Shown piece by piece: positions 6,034 to 10,444 of a stretch of DNA of 10,444 nucleotides. Position numbers and translations under genes: made by a program. The stretch is from positions 1 to 10,444 of the forward strand of contig CAJPSE010000045.1 of NCBI GenBank assembly GCA_905373185.1. The letters are read 5' to 3'. Below the pieces are notes generated by a model. That model was not told the origin of the DNA. It made no database searches and saw only the letters and a list, made by a program, of their open reading frames with translations. The stretch's first letter is position 1. Each line of letters begins with the position of its first letter. The DNA comes from an uncultured Fretibacterium sp. (GTDB taxonomy: Bacteria; Synergistota; Synergistia; Synergistales; Aminobacteriaceae).

Positions 6034-6885
6034 CTACTGGAGCTGGAGGCGTGCGGCCTTCAGCACGTTCTTCGCCAGCACGGAGGTCGTCACGGCCCCC
6101 ACACCGCCCGGGACGGGGCTGATCATGGAGACGACCGGCTCCACGGCGCCGAAATCGACGTCGCCGCACAGCTTGCCCTCGGCGTCCACGTTGATCCCCA
6201 CGTCCACCACGATGCTCTTGTCCGTGACGCAGTCCGCTCGGATCATCCCGGCCTTGCCGGCCGCCGCCACCAGGACGTCCGCCCTGCGGCAGACCGCGGG
6301 CATGTCGACGGTGCGCGTGTGGCAGATCGTCACGGTGGCGTGCTTCGCCAGCATCAGCATGGCCAGGGGGCGCCCCACCACCATGCTGCGTCCCACGATC
6401 GTCACGTTCTTACCCTTGAGCTCGACCTTGTAGTGCTCCAGCATCTCCATCACGGCGCCCGGAGTGCAGGGCGGGAAGCCATCGTCCTCGCCCGCAAAGA
6501 CCTTCGCCGCACTCAAGGGGCTCATGCCGTCCACGTCCTTGCGCGGGTCGATGGCCTGTCGCAGGGCCTCGCCGTCCAAATGCTTCGGCAGGGGCCGGAA
6601 CAACAGGATGCCGTGCACCGACGGATTGTCGTTGATATCCTTAAACTCACATTCGAGCCTGCGCTGTTCGATGTCCTCGGGAAACTCGTACACCTCCACG
6701 GTGAAGCCCAGCCCCCCGAACCGCTTCAGGGCGCCGCGCTCGTAGGCCAGGTCGTCACCCCGCGCCCCAATGCGGACAATCGCCAGCTTGGGATCGATGC
6801 CCTTGGCCCGCAGTGCGGCATGCTCCGCCTGCAGGGCCTCCTTCATGCTCGCGGAGACCTCCGCACCCTTCATCTGTACCGCCAT
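6034..6885 (-). CDS. folD: FolD-type methylenetetrahydrofolate dehydrogenase/cyclohydrolase, variant active site
   Basis: This 283-residue soluble protein is of FolD length and fold. FolD interconverts 5,10-methylene-, 5,10-methenyl- and 10-formyl-tetrahydrofolate with NAD(P). Landmarks are KDVDG (116-120), PPCTP (138-142), the Rossmann region VTIVGRSMVVGRP (161-173), CHTRT (188-192), VAAAGKAG (206-213), VVDVGIN (226-232) and PVPGGVG (258-264). A gap-free alignment with the remembered E. coli FolD sequence puts Tyr48 at Tyr50. Catalytic Lys54 becomes Ala52 (Lys54 here matches E. coli Lys56) and Gln98 becomes Phe96 (LLFRPLP instead of LVQLPLP). The DVDG aspartate is kept. The ATG at 6885 has GGAGAAGGGAG about 8 bases upstream. 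The gene is monocistronic. Family assignment is firm; whether both activities remain is open. Confidence 0.92.
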   Translation of the reverse strand: MAVQMKGAEVSASMKEALQAEHAALRAKGIDPKLAIVRIGARGDDLAYERGALKRFGGLGFTVEVYEFPEDIEQRRLECEFKDINDNPSVHGILLFRPLPKHLDGEALRQAIDPRKDVDGMSPLSAAKVFAGEDDGFPPCTPGAVMEMLEHYKVELKGKNVTIVGRSMVVGRPLAMLMLAKHATVTICHTRTVDMPAVCRRADVLVAAAGKAGMIRADCVTDKSIVVDVGINVDAEGKLCGDVDFGAVEPVVSMISPVPGGVGAVTTSVLAKNVLKAARLQLQ

Positions 6886-7272
6886 GTTCCCGTCTCCCTT
6901 CTCCGTTTGGACGTCCGGCGCCTCGCGCGCCGTTTTCTTCTTTGTACGACATTTCTATACGATATCATAAAAGACGGAGCTTGAACATAACCATCGGGCC
7001 CCCGCAGCCTAGGGGAAACGATGCAATTCCAATCCCAAATCGTTTGCAGGCAGAGCGGCTTTTGCGAACCGCAGCGATGGCGTACAAAGAAGTACGTTGG
7101 ACCGAAGGTTTGCGGAGCGGCCAAGGTGAGCCTTCATCTTTACTTGCGTCGACAACGCGGTAACGGTACCGCGTGTCGACGTAAGCGACTGACACACCAT
7201 TCGGGACCTACCGGCCCCGAAGAGGCGGTCATCTGCTTAAACGCAGCATACGAATGATTTAGAACTCGGAAC
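6886..7272. repeat. Hairpin-rich gene-free block, possible dispersed repeat or MITE-like element
   Basis: I find no convincing gene here. The stretch has a chain of inverted repeats: AAACGAT/ATCGTTT (7016-7022 with 7039-7045); GCGAACC/GGTTTGC (7064-7070 with 7107-7113) enclosing CGTAC/GTACG (7081-7085 with 7092-7096); a near-perfect palindrome of about 19 bp with a 4-base loop (7143-7162 with 7167-7185, one mismatch and one extra base); TTCGGG/CCCGAA (7200-7205 with 7216-7221); and CTGC/GCAG (7232-7235 with 7242-7245). None is followed by a T tract. The density of nested palindromes is typical of multicopy intergenic elements. Bases 6905-6995 are less structured and should hold the folD promoter, but I see no good -35/-10 pair there. 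Confidence 0.45.
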
Positions 7273-7306
7273 AAAAACGGCCCGGGGAGAATTTTCCCCA
7301 GGTCGT
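7273..7306 (-). terminator. Terminator at the end of the ABC transporter-MoeA operon
   Basis: On the minus strand a stem with core GGGGA/TCCCC, extended by CC/GG and ACG/CGT across one mismatch and one wobble (7306-7277), is followed by TTTTTG. It starts 33 bases after the stop codon of the MoeA-like gene. Confidence 0.75.
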
Positions 7307-7338
7307 TGTCCCATCCTACTTGCCCGAAAAACGCCGAT

Positions 7339-8562
7339 TCAGCGCCTAATGCTCCCCGGCTCCCTCAGCAGCTCCACCACGATCCTGTCGCCCGCCCTCG
7401 GGGGCGGGCCGCCCAGCGACGTCATGTACTGCGCGTTGGCCGACGCCGTCCGCGCCGACGACGATTGCCTGAAGTCGATGGGGTGGGCGACGTACCCGCC
7501 GTCCGAACCAAGCCGCACGTCGAGGCTGCAGAGAAGCGAGATCTTGTCCGACCCCGGCAGGCCGTCGTCCAGCGTCGCCTCCAGGGTGCGGCGCTCGGGC
7601 CTGGGCTGGTGCAGGCAGTACGACACCAGGGCGCCGATGCACCACTCGAATCCGTGATAGGCCGCGATGAAGGGGCCCGGGAGGTTGACGACGGGCTTGC
7701 CCTCCACCATCGCCGCGCACAGCGGCCGGCCCGGCGCCGCGGCGACCCCGTGGCACAGCACCTTTCCCCTGTCGTGCAGCAGGCGGGCGCTGTGGTCCTC
7801 GCCCCCCTTGGAGGAGCCGCCGTTGAGGATGACGATGTCCGTCCTGCCCAGGGCGTCGTCCAGCGTCCGGTCGAGCATCGCCCGATCGTCGGGGACGATG
7901 GGGTAGAGGAGCGGCTCCGCGCCCAGAAGCTGAAGGCTGGTCCGGGCAAGCACGCTGTTGGTGTCGACGTTCTTCCCGCGCACCACCGCGCTGCGCGGGG
8001 GCACGAGCTCGTTTCCCGTCGGGATGAAGGCGACCGCGGGCTTCCTCAGCACCGGGACATCCCAGACGCCCCCCAGGTGGAGGCAGGCCAGGTCCCTGGG
8101 CCGCAGCGGCACGTGCTTCGGCACCAGCAGCTCGCCCTCCCTCACGGTGCTCCCCGAGGGGCGGACGTTGTCCCCCTTCCGCACCGTCACCCCGTCGCGG
8201 ATGCGAAGCCGTCCGCCCTCCCCGATGTCCACGTCCTCGATCATGATGACGGCGTCGAACCGGTCGTCGAAGTCGTCCCCGGTGTCGGCGCGGACGAAGT
8301 CCCTCCCCATCTCCCAGCCCGAGGTGTCCGGAACGCCGTCCCGGAACCGTTCGGAATCGACGGCGATCCCGTCCCCGGAGGAGGCGCGCACCACCGGCAG
8401 GTTGAGCCGGGAACGGCACTCCCCGGCCGTCACGCGGCCAAGGGCGTCCTCCACGGAGACCGTCTCGGCCGGAAGATCGGGATGCCACAGCGCAAACAGG
8501 GCCTCCAGCACCTCCCCGCGCGTGGGCAGGCTGCCGAGCCCCGAGAATCTCGAAGCACTCAT
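7339..8562 (-). CDS. MoeA-like molybdopterin molybdenumtransferase, variant active site
   Basis: This 407-residue protein is close in length to E. coli MoeA, which inserts molybdate (or tungstate) into adenylylated molybdopterin. Family motifs in order: SSGDGIAV (61-68; usual S-x-M-D-G-Y-A-V), GDNVRPSGSTVREGELL (130-146), FIPTGNELV (179-187; usual S-T-G-D-E-L), ILNGGSSKGGEDHS (245-258; usual GGVSVGDYD), AAPGRP (275-280; usual MKPGKP), VVNLPGPFIA (291-300; usual GLPGNPVS) and GDRIVVELL (391-399). Asp64 and Glu185 match catalytic acids. The two lysines of MKPGKP are Ala and Arg, and G-D-x-D is altered. The ATG at 8562 has GGAGGT 5 bases upstream. It is the last gene of the operon, 51 bases after the binding-protein gene. 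It is probably a Mo/W-cofactor protein, but a specialised or divergent member of the family. Confidence 0.85.
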   Translation of the reverse strand: MSASRFSGLGSLPTRGEVLEALFALWHPDLPAETVSVEDALGRVTAGECRSRLNLPVVRASSGDGIAVDSERFRDGVPDTSGWEMGRDFVRADTGDDFDDRFDAVIMIEDVDIGEGGRLRIRDGVTVRKGDNVRPSGSTVREGELLVPKHVPLRPRDLACLHLGGVWDVPVLRKPAVAFIPTGNELVPPRSAVVRGKNVDTNSVLARTSLQLLGAEPLLYPIVPDDRAMLDRTLDDALGRTDIVILNGGSSKGGEDHSARLLHDRGKVLCHGVAAAPGRPLCAAMVEGKPVVNLPGPFIAAYHGFEWCIGALVSYCLHQPRPERRTLEATLDDGLPGSDKISLLCSLDVRLGSDGGYVAHPIDFRQSSSARTASANAQYMTSLGGPPPRAGDRIVVELLREPGSIRR

Positions 8563-8613
8563 AAGAAACCTCCAGTTATAAGGAACCCTCCCGTCGGGAA
8601 ATCCACCCGCCCC

Positions 8614-9687
8614 CTACCGCTTCGGGGCGCTCACCGCGTTCTTCAGGAGGTCGTCGAGCTGCTCGTCCGTCAGCTTCACCGCGTAGAACAGGTCGTAGAA
8701 CTCCCGGGTCGCCGCCCGGAAGTCGGCGTTGTAGGCCTCGGGATAGAGCAGGCTGGCGACCCACTGGATGCCCAGGAAGCGGTTGACCGAGGGGGGACGG
8801 TCGATCCAGCTGAAGGGGGTGTTCGGCATGGCGTAGACGCGGCCGTCCTTCACGGCCCGGATGCTCGCCCAGTCCGGATCGCTCTTGATCCTTCCATGTG
8901 CGCCGCCGCGATAGTCCTCCCACGCGATGATGACCTCGGGGTTCCAGTTCAGGACCTGCTCCAGGGACACCGGCGACATGCCGCTTCCCGAGACGGCCTT
9001 GACGTCCGCGACGTTTCTGGCCCCGGCAATCCTCAACACCGTGGCGTGGCTGGATGAAGCGGGCTCGGTGCTGAGGCCGTCGGGCCCCTCGGCATAGTAC
9101 ACGCTGACGCGCTTCTCCTCGGGGACCGCGGAGATCTTCTTCTTCACGTCGTCCAGCACCGCCCTGCAGTAGGCGGCCAGCCTGGCGGCGCGCTCCTCAC
9201 GCCCCAGGAGGCGGCCCAGAAATTCGTAGGCCCCCTCGATGTTCTCCATCGAAGCGTCCACGACGACCACCGGGATCCCCAGCTGCTCCTGCAGCTCGTC
9301 GGCCTGGGAGGCGTCGGTATCCTTCGGCTTCCCCGGGCCCACCGAGATCAGCAGCTGCGTCCCCGCATCGATGATCGCCTCGCGGTTGAGCTGTTTGCCC
9401 ATCTGCATGCCGCCCAGCAGGGGCATGTCCGCGCAGGCGGGGTTCAGATACTTCAGCTCCTGTTCGTTGAACTTCATCGGCGTGCCCGCCAGCCTTTCGA
9501 AGTCCAGCGTGTACATGAAGATGAAGCCGACGGGGCTGGTCACGTAGACCTTCTGCAGATGCTCCGGCTCCGGGACGGTCACCGTCCGCCCCACGGAGTC
9601 GGTTACGCTTACCCCCGCCGCGGCCAGCGGAGCCATGACGAGCATCAACACCAGAAGCAGTGCGGACAGACCTGAACGCTTTCTCAC
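8614..9687 (-). CDS. Periplasmic binding protein of an iron/cobalamin-type (class III) ABC importer
   Basis: This 357-residue exported protein captures the ABC importer's ligand outside the inner membrane. The N-terminus is a Sec signal peptide: R-K-R at 2-4, hydrophobic core 9-21 and AAA cleavage site at 22-24. No lipobox cysteine is seen. The mature part has the Peripla_BP_2 (BtuF/FepB/FhuD) layout: VTDSVGRTVTVPEP near the start, the long middle helix, and a C-terminal lobe with LEQVLNWNPEVIIAWEDY, VKDGRVYAMPN and SWIDRPPSVNRFLGI. The GTG at 9687 is chosen because AAGGAG lies 9 bases upstream and the signal peptide starts there. The frame opens upstream to 9777 but gives polar, non-family residues. 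The ligand may be Fe-siderophore, cobalamin, heme or molybdate/tungstate. The downstream moeA homologue and the existence of class III molybdate binders such as MolA favour Mo/W, as inference. Confidence 0.88.
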   Translation of the reverse strand: MRKRSGLSALLLVLMLVMAPLAAAGVSVTDSVGRTVTVPEPEHLQKVYVTSPVGFIFMYTLDFERLAGTPMKFNEQELKYLNPACADMPLLGGMQMGKQLNREAIIDAGTQLLISVGPGKPKDTDASQADELQEQLGIPVVVVDASMENIEGAYEFLGRLLGREERAARLAAYCRAVLDDVKKKISAVPEEKRVSVYYAEGPDGLSTEPASSSHATVLRIAGARNVADVKAVSGSGMSPVSLEQVLNWNPEVIIAWEDYRGGAHGRIKSDPDWASIRAVKDGRVYAMPNTPFSWIDRPPSVNRFLGIQWVASLLYPEAYNADFRAATREFYDLFYAVKLTDEQLDDLLKNAVSAPKR

Positions 9688-9743
9688 GATACATCTCTCC
9701 TTCGGAATCAGATTTTCCAGCCCGGATCTCTCCGGACCGGCTT

Positions 9744-9772
9744 CCTCCCCCGCACCCCGTTCGGCGGGGAGG
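9744..9772 (-). promoter_or_regulatory. Intercistronic hairpin between ATPase and binding-protein genes
   Basis: In the 125-base gap between the ATPase stop and the binding-protein start, a 9-bp GC-rich stem (9744-9753 with 9764-9772, one bulge) closes a 10-base loop. No T tract follows, so it is unlikely to be a terminator. Such stems often protect the downstream part of an mRNA, which would raise binding-protein output relative to the ATPase. I see no convincing promoter in the gap. Confidence 0.4.
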
Positions 9773-9812
9773 TTCAACGCCTACCTTCGTCGACTGCCTT
9801 CATTGCATCCCC

Positions 9813-10444
9813 TCACTCCGGGGACGCCCCGGGCCTGGGGCTGCGGATCGGAACGCAGACGGACGAGGTTCCCCCGCCCACGTCGACGTCGGATATCCTT
9901 ACGGGGGTGCGGTAGATGGTCCGCATGGAGTCCTCGCGGATGACGCGGCGCGGCGGCCCATGCTCCAGGACGCGTCCGTCCTTCATCGTCAGGACGGAGT
10001 CGGCGCAGAAGAACGCGTGGTCGGGATCGTGCGTGACCATGAGGACCCCCATGCCGCCGTCCGAGAGGCGGCGCACCCGGTCGAGCACCGCGTACTGGTT
10101 CCCGAAGTCGAGGCTCGCCGTCGGCTCGTCCATCACCAGGAGCCTCGGCCGCTGCGCCAGGGCCCGGGCCACGAGCACCATCTGGCGCTGCCCCCCGGAG
10201 AGCCTCGTGTAGACGCGGTCGGCCATCCACCCGATGTCCAGCGTCTCCAGGACCTCGTCGACAATTTTGCGGTCCTCGGCCCCGGGCCGGGCCAGATAGC
10301 CGAGGTAGGGCGTCCGCCCCATCATCACCACCTCCCGCACCCGGAACGGGAAGGGCGGCACGTGCGCCTGGGGGATGTAGGCGACGCGGCGGGCCAGCCG
10401 CCCCGCGTCCAGCCGGTGGACCTCCTCGCCGCACAGGGTCACCC
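9813..10444 (-). CDS. ABC transporter ATP-binding protein, FecE/BtuD type (partial at right edge)
   Basis: About 210 residues of a cytoplasmic ATPase that powers a metal-complex importer are visible; the N-terminus with the Walker A loop lies beyond the window. Seen in the visible part, counted from base 10442: Q-loop AYIPQAH (21-27), signature LSGGQRQ (81-87), Walker B LLVMDEP (101-107), D-loop ASLD (109-112) and H-loop VTHD (136-139). The VREVVMMGRTPYLGYLARPG segment (35-54) is characteristic of the FecE/FhuC/BtuD (COG1120) class. The GTG at 10442 is not a start: the frame is open to the edge and the residues before the Q-loop match the family interior. The gene is followed by the binding protein and MoeA-like genes. 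A membrane permease gene is expected to the right, off the window. Confidence 0.93.
   Translation of the reverse strand, partial: VTLCGEEVHRLDAGRLARRVAYIPQAHVPPFPFRVREVVMMGRTPYLGYLARPGAEDRKIVDEVLETLDIGWMADRVYTRLSGGQRQMVLVARALAQRPRLLVMDEPTASLDFGNQYAVLDRVRRLSDGGMGVLMVTHDPDHAFFCADSVLTMKDGRVLEHGPPRRVIREDSMRTIYRTPVRISDVDVGGGTSSVCVPIRSPRPGASPE

Noticed and set aside
6965..7257. Several 60-80 codon frames on both strands in the hairpin-rich block
   Set aside because: They overlap one another in different frames, cross the palindromes, lack ribosome sites and match no family I know; they are likely spurious products of a repeat.
7306..9057. A 583-codon open frame on the plus strand opposite the MoeA-like and binding-protein genes
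   Set aside because: It is the antisense shadow of two well-supported genes in GC-rich DNA; its residues are rich in R, H, P and G with no recognisable domain and no ribosome site.
9688..9777. A longer start of the binding protein at 9777
   Set aside because: The added 30 residues are acidic and polar and would bury the signal peptide; the GTG at 9687 has a well-placed AAGGAG.

Overview
The window is a GC-rich bacterial chromosome segment with short, mostly terminator-bounded transcription units. The mix is a BrnQ amino-acid symporter, a FolD variant, a DUF3343 Se/S-carrier-like protein and a metal-type ABC importer next to a MoeA homologue. This suggests a strict anaerobe that ferments amino acids. 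The high GC and the gene repertoire would fit a Synergistetes-like organism, but that placement is inference from gene content; there is no rRNA or marker gene here. All recognised protein genes are on the minus strand except the DUF3343 gene. I see no CRISPR array, integrase, transposase, rRNA or tRNA.

Layout, left to right. (1) 14-1249, minus: a four-carbon acid sugar kinase (OtnK/DtnK, DUF1537 family), with a start shorter than the longest reading frame. (2) 1394-3487, minus: a large membrane-anchored protein with a TerB_N domain and a degenerate TerB-like helical region. (3) 3488-3773: a divergent promoter region. (4) 3774-4079, plus: a small Cys-rich DUF3343 protein, followed by a hairpin shared with the convergent gene. 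(5) 4145-5458, minus: brnQ, with a long leader, a good promoter and two tandem 12-bp repeats just upstream of its -35. (6) About 5770-5997, plus: two promoter-like sites, a structured stretch and a perfect 14-bp hairpin followed by T4, with no reading frame; this is a candidate small RNA. (7) 6034-6885, minus: folD, in which two of the four canonical active-site residues are substituted. (8) 6886-7338: a gene-free stretch packed with inverted repeats, resembling a dispersed intergenic repeat or MITE, ending in the terminator of the next operon. (9) 7339 to the right edge, minus: an operon of ABC ATPase (cut by the window edge), periplasmic binding protein and MoeA-like protein.

How the genes may work together. 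The right-hand operon is best read as uptake of an oxyanion or metal complex, probably molybdate or tungstate, coupled to insertion into molybdopterin. The binding-protein family itself is the iron/cobalamin (class III) type, and the Mo/W assignment rests on MoeA being its operon partner. FolD (one-carbon metabolism), BrnQ (branched-chain amino acids) and the Mo/W operon fit an anaerobic amino-acid fermenter using formate or aldehyde redox enzymes. The most unusual points are the unassigned RNA between brnQ and folD, the active-site changes in FolD and MoeA, the membrane-tethered TerB_N protein and the hairpin-rich block at 7016-7245.
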